Positions 1-8,959 are shown, numbered from the stretch's first letter. The stretch is 64,000 nt of DNA from Daejeonia sp002484105 (GCF_051175565.1 NZ_CP195105.1:1116001-1180000); one strand, 5' to 3'. Program-made: numbers and translations. Notes: generated by a model from the letters alone, not told the origin.

Positions 1-17
1 AATATCAAATAAATCAG

Positions 18-46
18 ACTTCCCCAAACAGAGGGAAGTTTTTTTA
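18..46 (+). terminator. Intrinsic terminator of an upstream gene
   Basis: A 7-bp perfect stem (18-24 with 33-39) with an 8-nt loop is followed by a run of T. It probably ends a gene lying to the left of the window. Confidence 0.75.
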
Positions 47-311
47 TGAAAATTCACAGTAGAATATATTCAAAAAAAAGCTTTTCTCAAGGTTTTCCAT
101 GTTGATTTTTATCATTGTTCCGGGGAGTATTTCCGGCTCTGAAATCTTTTTTCATTGTAAAAAGTCTGCATACTTGCGAGAATAAGATTTACAAAAATGA
201 ATTTTTGAAATATATGCAGTAAAAATAAGTTTTTAACATTTTTTGTGTAAATATATTTAAAAATAAGATTTATATCATTTCTAAAAATTTCTTAATCCGT
301 ATGTGATAATG
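47..311. other. A+T-rich intergenic region
   Basis: Very A+T-rich sequence with frequent stops in all frames. I see no gene, RNA or strong inverted repeat. Its right end carries the promoter box at 312-319. Confidence 0.6.
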
Positions 312-319
312 TAATTTTG
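312..319 (+). promoter_or_regulatory. TAnnTTTG promoter box (-7) for the 322 gene
   Basis: Exact match (TAATTTTG) to the Bacteroidota -7 element. It ends 3 nt before the GTG at 322, so the mRNA would be leaderless or nearly so. No clear TTG -33 element is seen at normal spacing. Confidence 0.45.
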
Positions 320-321
320 AG

Positions 322-705
322 GTGTTAAAAAAGATAGAAAATAAATTAAAAAACAACCGCCTCCCGGAGATCAGTCTGAATGTCAATGAGTTTGACTGTG
401 GAAACGGGATGATGACCAAAGATTTCAGAAAGACTTTAAAGGCAGACATTTATTCCCGTCTTTATATCAGTTTTGCCAACTTTATAAAGAAAAGCAATAA
501 TAAATACAGCGCAGACGTCGAGGTGAAAATGATGAACAAAACCGTAAGGTACAATATTGATTTTTCCCTCATCAACAACAAGCTTATTGGAAGCAGAATC
601 GTTAATTTCAGCGATTTTGGTATCACGCCACCCCGCAAAATGGGCGGTATGATTGTCGTAAGAGACAGCCTAAATATGGTTTTCAATATGGCTGCAAAAG
701 ATTGA
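322..705 (+). CDS. Small YceI-like domain protein (tentative)
   Basis: A 127-aa product starting with GTG; an in-frame stop lies 15 nt upstream (307-309), so the frame cannot extend much further. There is no signal peptide or membrane segment. The C-terminal half (FSDFGITPPRKMGGMIVVRD, about residues 96-115) and the FDCGNGMMTKDFRKTL stretch near residue 24 resemble, from memory, the second half of YceI-like lipid-binding proteins of Bacteroidota. Those are normally exported and about 50 residues longer, so this may be an N-terminally shortened paralogue. The function is not established. The promoter box at 312-319 leaves almost no leader. Confidence 0.55.
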   Translation: MLKKIENKLKNNRLPEISLNVNEFDCGNGMMTKDFRKTLKADIYSRLYISFANFIKKSNNKYSADVEVKMMNKTVRYNIDFSLINNKLIGSRIVNFSDFGITPPRKMGGMIVVRDSLNMVFNMAAKD

Positions 706-751
706 ATTTCATTTTTCATTCATAATTTATTATTTCAAAAGACCAAAAAAG

Positions 752-770
752 AAAAGCACTTTTTGCTTTT
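752..770 (+). terminator. Possible terminator after the 322 gene
   Basis: A 7-bp stem AAAAGCA/TGCTTTT with a 5-nt loop. The T run is part of the stem and nothing T-rich follows, so this is a weak call. Confidence 0.35.
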
Positions 771-867
771 ATTAAAGGGTTGTTTTTGAGCCTGTGGCTT
801 TTCGGAGCTGCAGGTTTTTTGTTTTTTATTCTGAAATTTTTTCCCGAAATTCGGACTCCGTTTTCAG

Positions 868-2958
868 ATGATGACTCCCGATACTTCCATAGAATTCCTG
901 AAGGGCATAGGACCCGACCGCGCCAGGCTTATCAAAAAAGTGCTGGAGATTGCTACAGTAAACGATCTGCTGGATTTCTACCCCATACGTTATCTCGACA
1001 AAAGCAAAGTTTATCATGTCAAAGATCTGACAGAAAACGACTTGCTCGAAGTACAGCTGAAAGGCAAAATTTCCGGGCTACAGGAAATCCGTACCGGCAA
1101 AACCAGACGGCTTGCTGCAAAATTTACAGACGGAACCGGCTCTCTTGATCTGGTATGGTTTCAGTATTCCAACTGGTTGAAAGAGCAGATTCCACAAAAC
1201 CGGGAAGTCTACATCTTTGGAAGAATCAATGTTTTTAATCATCATTTTTCCATGCCGCATCCCGAAATTGAACCTGAAGAAAAAAGGGAAGATGAAAACC
1301 GCCTGCGGCCCATCTATCCAAGTTCCGAAAAACTGACCAAGCACAACCTCGGACAAAAATTTTTCCAGAACCTGATGCGCAGGATTTGTGCAGAAATTCC
1401 AAACCTCGTCCAGGAAAACCTGCCGGAGTATATCACCACAAAACTCGGACTCATGCCGCGGCAAGTGGCTTATCTCAATATTCATTTCCCGAAAGATATC
1501 CAGCATTTCCAGCAAGCCGAAAAGCGCCTGAAATTTGAAGAGGCATTTTTCTTCCAGCTCAGTTACGGACTGAAGAAGAAGAAACATGAAATGAGTGCTG
1601 TCGGAAATCCTTTCCCGGTGGTAGGCGATTATTTCAATACATTTTACGAAAAATTTATTCCTTTTGAACTGACAAATGCACAAAAACGCGTGCTGAAAGA
1701 AATTCGGAGCGATATGCGGCGGCCTGTACAGATGAACCGCCTTTTGCAGGGCGATGTAGGATCTGGAAAAACGATGGTAGCACTGCTTTCCATGCTGATG
1801 GCACTGGATAATGGGTTTCAGTCCTGTCTGATGGCACCTACAGAAATTCTGGCACAACAGCATTTTAACGGGATTTCTGAACTTCTCAGTGGGACAGGGA
1901 TCAATATCCGTCTGCTGACAGGTTCTACGAAAACGGCAGAAAGGAAAGTGATTCACGAAGAACTTCTCAGCGGCAGTCTTCCGATTATTGTGGGTACTCA
2001 TGCACTCCTGGAAGACAACGTCCGGTTTAAGAAACTCGGGCTGGCCATTATTGACGAGCAGCACCGTTTTGGCGTGGCACAACGTGCAAAACTCTGGGCA
2101 AAGAATGTCATCCCGCCCCATATTCTGGTGATGACGGCAACACCGATACCACGAACCCTGGCCATGAGTTTCTATTCCGATCTTGATGTTTCTGTTATTG
2201 ACGAACTTCCCGTGGGCAGAAAACCCATTATCACCGCCCATAGGAAAGAGCAAGACAGGCTTTCTGTTTTCCGTTTTGCAAAAGAAGAGATAGACAAAGG
2301 ACGTCAGGTATACTTCGTCTATCCGCTTATCGAAGAGTCCGAAACGTTGGATTACAAAAACCTTATGGAGAATTTCGGGCATATTGCCGATTTTTTCAAA
2401 GATCAGAATGTGACTATGGTGCATGGGCGTATGAAGCCGGACGAAAAGGATGCCAATATGCAGTATTTTGCGTCGGGAAATGCCAGAATTCTCGTCGCAA
2501 CAACGGTGATTGAGGTGGGCGTCAACGTTCCCAATGCCTCCGTAATGGTGATTGAAAGTGCCGAACGGTTTGGCCTTTCACAACTGCACCAGCTTCGCGG
2601 AAGAGTAGGGCGTGGCGCAGAACAAAGCTATTGTATTCTGATGACCTCTGATAAAATCAGTAATGAAGCACGCAAGAGAATCAAAACCATGTGCGAAACC
2701 AACGACGGATTCCGCATTTCGGAAGTCGATATGCAGCTTCGCGGTCCCGGTGATATTCTGGGAACTCAGCAAAGTGGTGTGGTCGATTTCAAAAAGCTGG
2801 ATCTCGTGACCGATTCAGTATTGATCCGCCAGTCGAAGGATATTGTAGAATATATCATCCGCAAAGATCCTTTCCTGAACCACCCCGACCATCAGCTAAT
2901 ACGCAACTTTTATCTGAAAAATTACAGCCGCAGACACATGTGGAGTAAGATTTCCTGA
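868..2958 (+). CDS. recG: ATP-dependent DNA helicase RecG
   Basis: A 696-aa protein, the usual RecG length. RecG unwinds branched DNA and regresses stalled replication forks. An N-terminal wedge/OB region (about residues 1-260) precedes two RecA-like helicase domains. Visible motifs are Walker A GDVGSGKT at residues 295-302, the family form of the DExH box, DEQHRFG, at 396-402, TATPIPRT (motif III), and QLRGRVGRG (motif VI). The start is a tandem ATG-ATG at 868; the conserved helix-hairpin-like FLKGIGPDRA begins at residue 10, which fits this start. The gene stands alone and is convergent with the transporter at 3024. An out-of-frame reading of the start region is discussed under rejected items. 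Confidence 0.97.
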   Translation: MMTPDTSIEFLKGIGPDRARLIKKVLEIATVNDLLDFYPIRYLDKSKVYHVKDLTENDLLEVQLKGKISGLQEIRTGKTRRLAAKFTDGTGSLDLVWFQYSNWLKEQIPQNREVYIFGRINVFNHHFSMPHPEIEPEEKREDENRLRPIYPSSEKLTKHNLGQKFFQNLMRRICAEIPNLVQENLPEYITTKLGLMPRQVAYLNIHFPKDIQHFQQAEKRLKFEEAFFFQLSYGLKKKKHEMSAVGNPFPVVGDYFNTFYEKFIPFELTNAQKRVLKEIRSDMRRPVQMNRLLQGDVGSGKTMVALLSMLMALDNGFQSCLMAPTEILAQQHFNGISELLSGTGINIRLLTGSTKTAERKVIHEELLSGSLPIIVGTHALLEDNVRFKKLGLAIIDEQHRFGVAQRAKLWAKNVIPPHILVMTATPIPRTLAMSFYSDLDVSVIDELPVGRKPIITAHRKEQDRLSVFRFAKEEIDKGRQVYFVYPLIEESETLDYKNLMENFGHIADFFKDQNVTMVHGRMKPDEKDANMQYFASGNARILVATTVIEVGVNVPNASVMVIESAERFGLSQLHQLRGRVGRGAEQSYCILMTSDKISNEARKRIKTMCETNDGFRISEVDMQLRGPGDILGTQQSGVVDFKKLDLVTDSVLIRQSKDIVEYIIRKDPFLNHPDHQLIRNFYLKNYSRRHMWSKIS

Positions 2959-3023
2959 TTTTTTTGCCTTCCGGAAAATGCTGTCAAATATTGAAATCCG
3001 GAGTAAAAAGAGCTTTGAATTTT

Positions 3024-3716
3024 TTAATGTTCGTGGGCAAGGTGGGTTCCGTAGGCAAGTAAAACCCCCACAATAACGAGGATAATTTTTGTCCATTCCA
3101 TTTTATGATTTTTGTTGCTCTCAAAAATAATTACAGACGAAATGTGTAGGAAAATTCCCCCTACAATGGCCAGAAAATACGGTTGAAGATTCGGGTCGAA
3201 ATATTTTCCGAGAAGCATTCCCATAGGAGAAGACAATGCAAAAACCGAAATAATCAGCACCGAAGGAAATGTATACCGGTTGCGGAACAGGAAAGCACCC
3301 AGCACAAACGAAATGGGCAGGTTGTGCACGATAATCCCCATCAGATATGGAGTGAAAACGGACTTCTCATTGGCCAGCGGAATTCCTTCAATAAAGGCAT
3401 GGATGAAGAGCCCGGCTATCAGTGAATAAGGAATAATGGAATGCTCGGCTCCGTCGTGATGGTGGATATGCCCATGTTCAAAACCTTTGGTAAGGTTTTC
3501 CAGCAGCATCTGCAGAATAACACCGCCTATTACAAAAAGGCCGATATTGTGGATGTTACTTTTATAAACTTCGGGAAAAACTTCATTTAAACAGATGGTA
3601 ATGAGAAAACCTGCACTCAGAATCAGAAGTTTCTTGGCAAAACCTTCATTTTTTCCGAAAAAACTACCAAGCACTGCACCAACAGCAACACTAAGAATAA
3701 GAAGAAAAATGATCAT
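3024..3716 (-). CDS. ZIP family metal transporter
   Basis: A 230-aa polytopic membrane protein of the ZIP (Zrt/Irt-like) family, which imports Zn2+ or related divalent metals into the cytoplasm. It has about eight hydrophobic segments. A histidine-rich loop (HGHIHHHDGAEH, residues 81-92) sits between TM3 and TM4. The paired metal-site motifs HAFIEG (106-111, TM4) and HNLP (131-134, TM5) are present, which are diagnostic. The gene ends 65 nt from the recG stop (convergent) and is divergent from the amidohydrolase at 3840. A promoter box lies 30 nt upstream. Metal specificity cannot be read from sequence. Confidence 0.9.
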   Translation of the reverse strand: MIIFLLILSVAVGAVLGSFFGKNEGFAKKLLILSAGFLITICLNEVFPEVYKSNIHNIGLFVIGGVILQMLLENLTKGFEHGHIHHHDGAEHSIIPYSLIAGLFIHAFIEGIPLANEKSVFTPYLMGIIVHNLPISFVLGAFLFRNRYTFPSVLIISVFALSSPMGMLLGKYFDPNLQPYFLAIVGGIFLHISSVIIFESNKNHKMEWTKIILVIVGVLLAYGTHLAHEH

Positions 3717-3745
3717 GGGACAGTTTCTGGAATTGGATTCGGATA

Positions 3746-3753
3746 CAAATGTA
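3746..3753 (-). promoter_or_regulatory. TAnnTTTG box for the ZIP gene
   Basis: The minus strand reads TACATTTG, 30 nt upstream of the ATG, predicting a leader of about 25 nt. No consensus -33 TTG is seen at proper spacing. Confidence 0.5.
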
Positions 3754-3826
3754 CTGACAATTCTGCAAATCCGTATTTTGAAAAAGCAAGATTCTTTCTA
3801 TCAAAGGTATTTGTTTGGAAACTGAT

Positions 3827-3834
3827 TATCTTTG
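3827..3834 (+). promoter_or_regulatory. TAnnTTTG box for the amidohydrolase
   Basis: TATCTTTG ends 5 nt before the ATG at 3840, so the transcript would be nearly leaderless. Either that is real or a second promoter further upstream is used. Confidence 0.4.
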
Positions 3835-3839
3835 CCGGT

Positions 3840-5462
3840 ATGGAAAAAGCAGCTTTACTCATTCTTATCTTTATATCTGTAAAATTTTCTGCACAGAAAA
3901 AGGCCGATTTTGTTTTGTACAATGCACGGATCTATTCTGTCGATCATAATTTTTCGGTACACGAAGCCATGGCAGTTGCCGAAGGTAAAGTCGTTGCACT
4001 GGGCAAATCAAAAGACATTCTGAAAGCCTTCAGAACATCTCCTTCCAGAGATCTGAAAGGGAAAACGGTGTTCCCGGGATTTATCGATGCACACTGTCAT
4101 TTTACAGGATATGCACTTGATGGATGGAAATGCGACCTCTACGGGACAAAATCCTGGGATGAGGTGGTAGAGAAAATGATACATTATGCCGACAAGGCTC
4201 CAGCCTACTGGATTTATGGAAGAAGCTGGGATCAGAACAGCTGGCCTGTCAAGGAATTTCCCGACCGGCAGAAGCTGGATGATCTTTTTCCCGATCGTCC
4301 GGTCTATCTGAAACGCATTGACGGACACGCCGCAATAGCAAATGGAAAAGCTCTTGAAATTGCCGGTATTAACCCCGAAACCAAAATTCAGGGAGGCGAA
4401 ATTGAGGTGAAAGACGGACGGTTGACGGGATTACTGCTTGACAATGCCCTGGAGCTTGTAGAACAGCATATCCCGGAAATTGATGAAGAACTGGCTTTGA
4501 AATATATCGCTGATCTTCAGAAAGAATGCTTTTCGTATGGGCTGACATCGCTACACGATTGCGGAATTACAGACCAGATGTTTACATTGTTGCAAAAGGC
4601 TCAGCAGAAAAAAATACTGAAGATGAACATTTTTGCGCTGCTTGCTGATGATCCCACAACCTATGATACATGGATACGCAAAGGTCGTTTTACAGATGGC
4701 AGAATTACCTTCGGGGGATACAAATTCTTTGCAGACGGAGCACTCGGCTCAAGGGGAGCGTGCCTGCTGCACGACTATTCCGACCGTAAAAACTGGCACG
4801 GTTTCCTCCTCAGTGATCAGCAACATTTTGAAGATCTTGCACACAGGCTTATCAGAAGCAATCTCCAGATGTGTACGCATGCCATTGGAGACTCTGCCAA
4901 CAGGGTGATTCTCAATACATATGGAGAAGTTCTTCTTCATAAAAACGACAGGCGCTGGCGTATTGAACATGCGCAGATTGTTGATCCGGAGGATGTGTCC
5001 CTTTTCGGGAAATATGCGGTAATACCTTCTGTTCAGCCTACGCATGCCACTTCGGATATGCACTGGGCAGGGAAGCGCCTTGGAAAAGAACGCCTGAGAA
5101 ATTCCTATATTTACAAGCAGCTTCTGGATCAGAACGGATGGCTGCCTCTGGGAACAGATTTTCCTGTGGAAGGCATCAATCCGGTGAATACTTTTTTTGC
5201 AGCCGTTTTCCGAAAAGACCAGCAGTATTCTCCGGAGAATGGTTTCCAAACGGAGAATGCCCTCACACGAGAACAGGCTTTGCGGGGAATGACAATATGG
5301 GCGGCCAAAGCTTCTTTTGACGAAACAGAAAAAGGAAGCCTGGAGCCTGGAAAATCGGCAGATTTTGTCATTATGGACAGGGATTTGATGATGGTTCCCG
5401 AATCGGAAGTCCTTCAGGCAAAAGTGCTCGAAACGTGGAGTTGCGGTGAAAAAGTTTTCTGA
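3840..5462 (+). CDS. Exported amidohydrolase (YtcJ-like, Amidohydro_3)
   Basis: A 540-aa metal-dependent hydrolase of the amidohydrolase superfamily. Residues 1-19 form a signal peptide ending SAQ, the common Bacteroidota cleavage site, so the enzyme acts in the periplasm or is envelope-attached. The first metal-binding motif DAHCHF places His at 85 and 87. A conserved HAIGD and an EHAQIV segment lie mid-protein, and a terminal GTDFPVEGINP carries the late Asp. A small composite beta-sandwich domain is built from both termini. The family contains amidases and imidazolonepropionase relatives acting on N-substituted compounds; the substrate is unknown. The next gene starts 10 nt downstream, suggesting co-transcription. 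Confidence 0.9.
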   Translation: MEKAALLILIFISVKFSAQKKADFVLYNARIYSVDHNFSVHEAMAVAEGKVVALGKSKDILKAFRTSPSRDLKGKTVFPGFIDAHCHFTGYALDGWKCDLYGTKSWDEVVEKMIHYADKAPAYWIYGRSWDQNSWPVKEFPDRQKLDDLFPDRPVYLKRIDGHAAIANGKALEIAGINPETKIQGGEIEVKDGRLTGLLLDNALELVEQHIPEIDEELALKYIADLQKECFSYGLTSLHDCGITDQMFTLLQKAQQKKILKMNIFALLADDPTTYDTWIRKGRFTDGRITFGGYKFFADGALGSRGACLLHDYSDRKNWHGFLLSDQQHFEDLAHRLIRSNLQMCTHAIGDSANRVILNTYGEVLLHKNDRRWRIEHAQIVDPEDVSLFGKYAVIPSVQPTHATSDMHWAGKRLGKERLRNSYIYKQLLDQNGWLPLGTDFPVEGINPVNTFFAAVFRKDQQYSPENGFQTENALTREQALRGMTIWAAKASFDETEKGSLEPGKSADFVIMDRDLMMVPESEVLQAKVLETWSCGEKVF

Positions 5463-5472
5463 CTAAAATACT

Positions 5473-6525
5473 GTGTTTTTGAAAAAAATTGCATACATAG
5501 AACTGGATACCCATGCAGAAATTGCATCTCTCTTTATGAGTGTTATGAAGGAATCCCGGAGTTTTGAAACTGATTATTATTTTTCCGAACGTATTTTTCA
5601 TCTTCTCGGAAAACATCAGCACAATATTCATATTACGGAGCCGGGTTCGGTGGCAGATCAACTGAAAGGCAAAAACTATGATCTGGTCATTATCGGTACT
5701 GTGCACCGCTATTTCAGCATTTTTGAAAATATCTGTGAGAAATATCCTACGGCAGTTTTTGTACATAATGTTAATTTTTCTCAGGCGTCTGTTTTTCAGT
5801 TAATTAAAAGCGTTTTTCAAAAAGATGTTATTTACCGCACCAAACTCCTGGTGAAGGAAGATTTGCTCTCTGCGCCAGAAGTGTACAGGAAGGCCAGAGC
5901 ACGTTTTGTGCTGGATCGCAATATGGCACAGCAAGGACGGAAATACTTTCCGCTGTATTTTTCAGAGTTTTATAAGCAGACCTCTGTGTCGGCAGAACCG
6001 CTGAATGTGGTGATACCAGGAAGTGTATCGCAGCGGCGGCGGGATTATCTGCATGTACTGGAATTGTTGAAATCCTTTTCAGCTAAGATTAAGGTGGTTT
6101 TTCTCGGAAAAGCTTCCGGAAAGGAACTACGGTGGCTGCAAAGAGCCCAGAAGGAACTTCCGGACAATATTTGTATTGAATATTTCAGAGAAAAAGTCTC
6201 TGCTGAAATATTCCGTGAAAAAATGCAGGCGGCAGATGTTCTTTGGTGTCCGCTGCAGAAGGAAACTACTTTTTTCGGAATCCGAGAGGTGTACGGAGAT
6301 ACCAAGATGAGCGGGAATATTGGTGATGCCATCCGATATGGCAAAATAGCAGTTTTCCCGGAAAATGATAAAAGTGATTTTCCGTTTGTCATTCCGGAAA
6401 ACCCGGATCATGTGCAGGAACAACTGATCAAACATGCATCATTGTCTTATGATTTTGAAAAAGAGTTTTCGCAGATGCAGGTCTTGAAACAGCTTGAAGA
6501 GGTCTTGAACGAGGTTGCCGGATAA
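5473..6525 (+). CDS. GT-B-like glycosyltransferase-type protein, function unknown
   Basis: A 350-aa soluble protein without signal peptide. It starts with GTG; a TTG two codons later is an alternative. The predicted pattern is two Rossmann-like halves: an N-terminal part with YDLVIIGTVHRY (about residues 75-86), and a C-terminal part with LNVVIPGSVSQRRRDY (near 180), KVVFLG and ADVLWCPLQ. This resembles a GT-B glycosyltransferase, but no complete donor-binding EX7E motif is obvious, so activity is uncertain. It follows the amidohydrolase by 10 nt and may share its transcript. Confidence 0.6.
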   Translation: MFLKKIAYIELDTHAEIASLFMSVMKESRSFETDYYFSERIFHLLGKHQHNIHITEPGSVADQLKGKNYDLVIIGTVHRYFSIFENICEKYPTAVFVHNVNFSQASVFQLIKSVFQKDVIYRTKLLVKEDLLSAPEVYRKARARFVLDRNMAQQGRKYFPLYFSEFYKQTSVSAEPLNVVIPGSVSQRRRDYLHVLELLKSFSAKIKVVFLGKASGKELRWLQRAQKELPDNICIEYFREKVSAEIFREKMQAADVLWCPLQKETTFFGIREVYGDTKMSGNIGDAIRYGKIAVFPENDKSDFPFVIPENPDHVQEQLIKHASLSYDFEKEFSQMQVLKQLEEVLNEVAG

Positions 6526-6577
6526 AAATTAAGAAAACTTTATCATTTTTGGTAGCTTTATACCGCTGGATTATTCA

Positions 6578-6585
6578 TAAATTTG
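6578..6585 (+). promoter_or_regulatory. TAnnTTTG box for the BON operon
   Basis: TAAATTTG lies 30 nt upstream of the ATG at 6616, predicting a leader of about 25 nt. Confidence 0.5.
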
Positions 6586-6615
6586 ATTCATTGACTTTAA
6601 TTTAAAATATCAACT

Positions 6616-7095
6616 ATGAAAAAAAGAATTGCAATGGCTGCGCTGGCAATAGCCGTATCTTTTGGAGCCATTTCCTGCAAAAAGAAAATATCTGATGCAG
6701 ATCTTCTGACCAAAGCAACAGCAGTCGTGGCTACGACTTCTACCGCAACTGTTGAAGTAAAAGACGGTGTGGCAACCTTGAGCGGAACTTTTGCTTCGCA
6801 AGGAGATAAAGACGCTGCACTGGCCGCCCTGAAAGCGATTGAAGGGGTGAAATCTGTAACCGACAATTCTACAGTAGCTGCTCCTGCACCGGTTGAAACG
6901 GTATCTGCAGTAGATCCTGCTGTGCAGCAGAAAGTAACAGATGCATTGAAAGATTTTCCTTCTGTAAAAGTAGAAGTGGTAAATGGTGTACTGACCCTGA
7001 GCGGAAATGTTTCCGGTACACAGGCCAGAAAAATCAAAGAATCTATCGATGCACTGAACATCGGAAAGTATAACAATAACCTCGTTGTAAAATAA
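6616..7095 (+). CDS. BON-domain lipoprotein
   Basis: A 159-aa protein with a lipoprotein signal peptide; the predicted lipidated Cys is residue 21 (GAISC) followed by KKK. Two BON domains follow (about 33-85 and 98-158), recognised by the repeated pattern 'V.V.DGV.TLSG.......D.A..A...I.GVKSV..N'. BON domains usually sit in periplasmic proteins that protect or bind the envelope, like OsmY. The ATG is 31 nt after a promoter box. The gene at 7102 starts 6 nt after its stop, so the two are very likely one operon. Confidence 0.85.
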   Translation: MKKRIAMAALAIAVSFGAISCKKKISDADLLTKATAVVATTSTATVEVKDGVATLSGTFASQGDKDAALAALKAIEGVKSVTDNSTVAAPAPVETVSAVDPAVQQKVTDALKDFPSVKVEVVNGVLTLSGNVSGTQARKIKESIDALNIGKYNNNLVVK

Positions 7096-7101
7096 TCGGA
7101 C

Positions 7102-7521
7102 ATGAGTGCATTACAGGACAAATATCAAAGTGTGGTAGCGGCAGCTCAGTCTGCAGGAATTGCCAGTCTGCAGGTAACAGAACAGGACGGAATTCTCTAC
7201 ATCAAAGGAGATGCAGCGAATACCGATGCCAAAGATGCAGTATGGAACGCACTGGGCGCAATTGACCCCAGTTATACCGCAACAGACGTGAATATTGATG
7301 TGAAAGTAACCGGCCTTGCTGCAGGTGCTCCGCTGACGGTGATTACCGAACAAACCAATCTGAATATCAGGAAAGAACCTTCCACAGAAGCCGCCCTTGT
7401 CGGTAAAGCCGCCAAAGGCGAAACCGTAACGCTGGTTGAACAGACTTCCGCCGAATGGTGGAAAATAAAGACTGCCGACGGAGAAGAAGGTTATGCCTAT
7501 TCAAGATATCTGAAAGCATAA
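7102..7521 (+). CDS. BON/SH3b two-domain protein
   Basis: A 139-aa protein with no signal peptide. The N-terminal half (1-70) matches a BON domain of the kind in the potassium-binding protein Kbp/YgaU; the C-terminal half (about 76-139) is a bacterial SH3 domain (TNLNIRKEPSTEAALVGKAA, WWKIKTADGEEGYAYSRYL). In Kbp the BON domain is followed by LysM; here an SH3b domain takes that place. It lies 6 nt downstream of the BON lipoprotein. Lack of an export signal is odd for an SH3b domain, which usually contacts cell wall, so a cytoplasmic sensor or ion-binding role is possible. Confidence 0.8.
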   Translation: MSALQDKYQSVVAAAQSAGIASLQVTEQDGILYIKGDAANTDAKDAVWNALGAIDPSYTATDVNIDVKVTGLAAGAPLTVITEQTNLNIRKEPSTEAALVGKAAKGETVTLVEQTSAEWWKIKTADGEEGYAYSRYLKA

Positions 7522-7550
7522 TCTTCAGAAACTGAAACAGAATGATAAAA

Positions 7551-7579
7551 AGTACCCCCGAAAGGTGGTGCTTTTTTTG
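7551..7579 (+). terminator. Intrinsic terminator of the BON operon
   Basis: A 9-bp stem with one mismatch (7551-7559 with 7564-7572) is followed by seven T. It ends the two-gene BON operon. Confidence 0.8.
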
Positions 7580-7680
7580 TTTTTTTATGATTTTATAGTA
7601 TTGGTGATGTTTTTTCAGTGGTATTTCAATCAGATATGCTGAAATATGATATTATTGTTTTGTAAACCTTCAGGGTTTTT

Positions 7681-7688
7681 TATATTTG
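7681..7688 (+). promoter_or_regulatory. TAnnTTTG promoter of the symporter gene
   Basis: TATATTTG with a TTG (7660-7662) 18 bp upstream gives a full -33/-7 pair. The transcript would begin near 7693, which excludes the more upstream in-frame start at 7646 and fixes the ATG at 7709. Confidence 0.65.
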
Positions 7689-7708
7689 TGAAGAACTATA
7701 AAAAATAC

Positions 7709-8959
7709 ATGAAAGGACAGAACAAACTCTTTTTTGCCATCATTATCGGACTTATTTTCGGTGTAGTAGCCGGTGGCGTTGTGCATTTGGCTTATCCGGA
7801 TTATGCCGAAGACTTCTCAGGTACCATCAAATTATTGGGTACAGTGTTTATCCGGCTTGTCCAGATGATTATTGCTCCGCTTGTGTTTACCACACTCGTG
7901 GTGGGTATTGCAAAGATGAGTGATATCCGAATGATTGGCAGGGTAGGCGTAAAGGCAATGTTATGGTTTATTACCGCCTCGCTTGTGTCGTTGATGATTG
8001 GTCTGGTATTGGTCAACTGGCTGGAGCCGGGACACGTTACCAAGCTGCCGCTTCAGGATGCCGCGGCAGCATCTGAAATTGTCAGCAATTCCAAAGGGTT
8101 TTCGCTTGAGGACTTTGTAAAGCATATTATTCCGAAAAGTCTCTTTGAAGCTTTTGCTACCAATGAAGTACTGCAGATTGTGGTATTTTCTGTAATGTTC
8201 GGTGTAGCACTTGCAAATATGGGAGAGGCTTATACAAAATCCGTCATCAATATACTGGATGTCATTGCTCATGCCATCCTGAAAATGGTAGGATATATTA
8301 TGTGGGTAGCGCCGTTTGGTGTTTTTGGTGCTATTGCCGCTGTAGTAGCCACCAATGGTTTTGAGATTTTTAAAGTCTATGCAATTTATCTCCGAGATTT
8401 CTTCTTTGCACTGGGGATTCTGTGGCTGGTGATGTGTGTTGTTGGATATTTTATTCTGGGAAACCGTCTTTTTGAACTGCTCAGAAGAATAAAGGAGCCT
8501 CTTCTTATTGCTTTTTCGACGACGAGTTCAGAGGCTGTATTCCCCAAACTTGTAGAAGAACTGGAGCGTTTTGGATGCAACAACCGTATTGTTTCGTTTA
8601 TTCTACCTTTAGGATACTCCTTCAATCTCGACGGAAGTATGATGTATATGACATTTGCATCGATATTTATCGCCCAGATTTACGGTGTTGAAATGACTGT
8701 TGGGCAGCAGGTTATCATGCTTCTTGTTCTGATGCTTACTTCAAAAGGAATTGCAGGGGTTCCCCGGGCAAGTCTTGTGATTATTGTTGCAACCTGTGGT
8801 ATGTTTAATATTCCTGTTGAAGGTATTGCACTCATTCTTCCGATTGATCATTTTTGTGATATGGGCAGAAGTATGACCAATGTTCTGGGAAATGCGCTTG
8901 CCACATCAGCTGTTTCCAAATGGGAAGGCCAGCTGGAAGACGGTCATGGAGAGATGTAA
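7709..8959 (+). CDS. Dicarboxylate/amino acid:cation symporter (DAACS)
   Basis: A 416-aa inner-membrane transporter of the DAACS/GltP-DctA family, which takes up glutamate, aspartate or C4-dicarboxylates with H+ or Na+. It has about eight TM helices plus two re-entrant loops. The serine-rich HP1 tip (STTSSEAVFPKL), the unwound TM7 motif (GYSFNLDGSMMYM) and the TM8 segment (DMGRSMTNVLGNA) are all present. The start at ATG 7709 was chosen because a well-formed promoter lies between it and the possible upstream start at 7646. Substrate and coupling ion are not resolved. A stem-loop lies downstream at 9016-9036. Confidence 0.92.
   Translation: MKGQNKLFFAIIIGLIFGVVAGGVVHLAYPDYAEDFSGTIKLLGTVFIRLVQMIIAPLVFTTLVVGIAKMSDIRMIGRVGVKAMLWFITASLVSLMIGLVLVNWLEPGHVTKLPLQDAAAASEIVSNSKGFSLEDFVKHIIPKSLFEAFATNEVLQIVVFSVMFGVALANMGEAYTKSVINILDVIAHAILKMVGYIMWVAPFGVFGAIAAVVATNGFEIFKVYAIYLRDFFFALGILWLVMCVVGYFILGNRLFELLRRIKEPLLIAFSTTSSEAVFPKLVEELERFGCNNRIVSFILPLGYSFNLDGSMMYMTFASIFIAQIYGVEMTVGQQVIMLLVLMLTSKGIAGVPRASLVIIVATCGMFNIPVEGIALILPIDHFCDMGRSMTNVLGNALATSAVSKWEGQLEDGHGEM

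Noticed and set aside
729..1148. Open frame overlapping the recG start, beginning KDQKRKALFAFIKGLFLSLW with a hydrophobic segment
   Set aside because: The hydrophobic start looks gene-like, but there is no ATG, only TTG or ATT codons. The frame continues out of phase far into recG, where the product loses all protein character. It could be a decayed small membrane protein; not enough support for a call.
1078..2424. 448-codon frame on the minus strand
   Set aside because: It lies entirely antisense within recG, is rich in Cys, His and Phe as expected for an antisense frame, and has no promoter or family match.
2969..3001. Two TCCGGA sites between recG and the ZIP gene
   Set aside because: Each is a 6-bp palindrome and together they could form a weak stem, but without a T run; not a supported terminator.
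7646..7708. Longer N-terminus for the dicarboxylate symporter
   Set aside because: The extension lies upstream of and across the promoter (TTG at 7660, TATATTTG at 7681), so it would not be transcribed.
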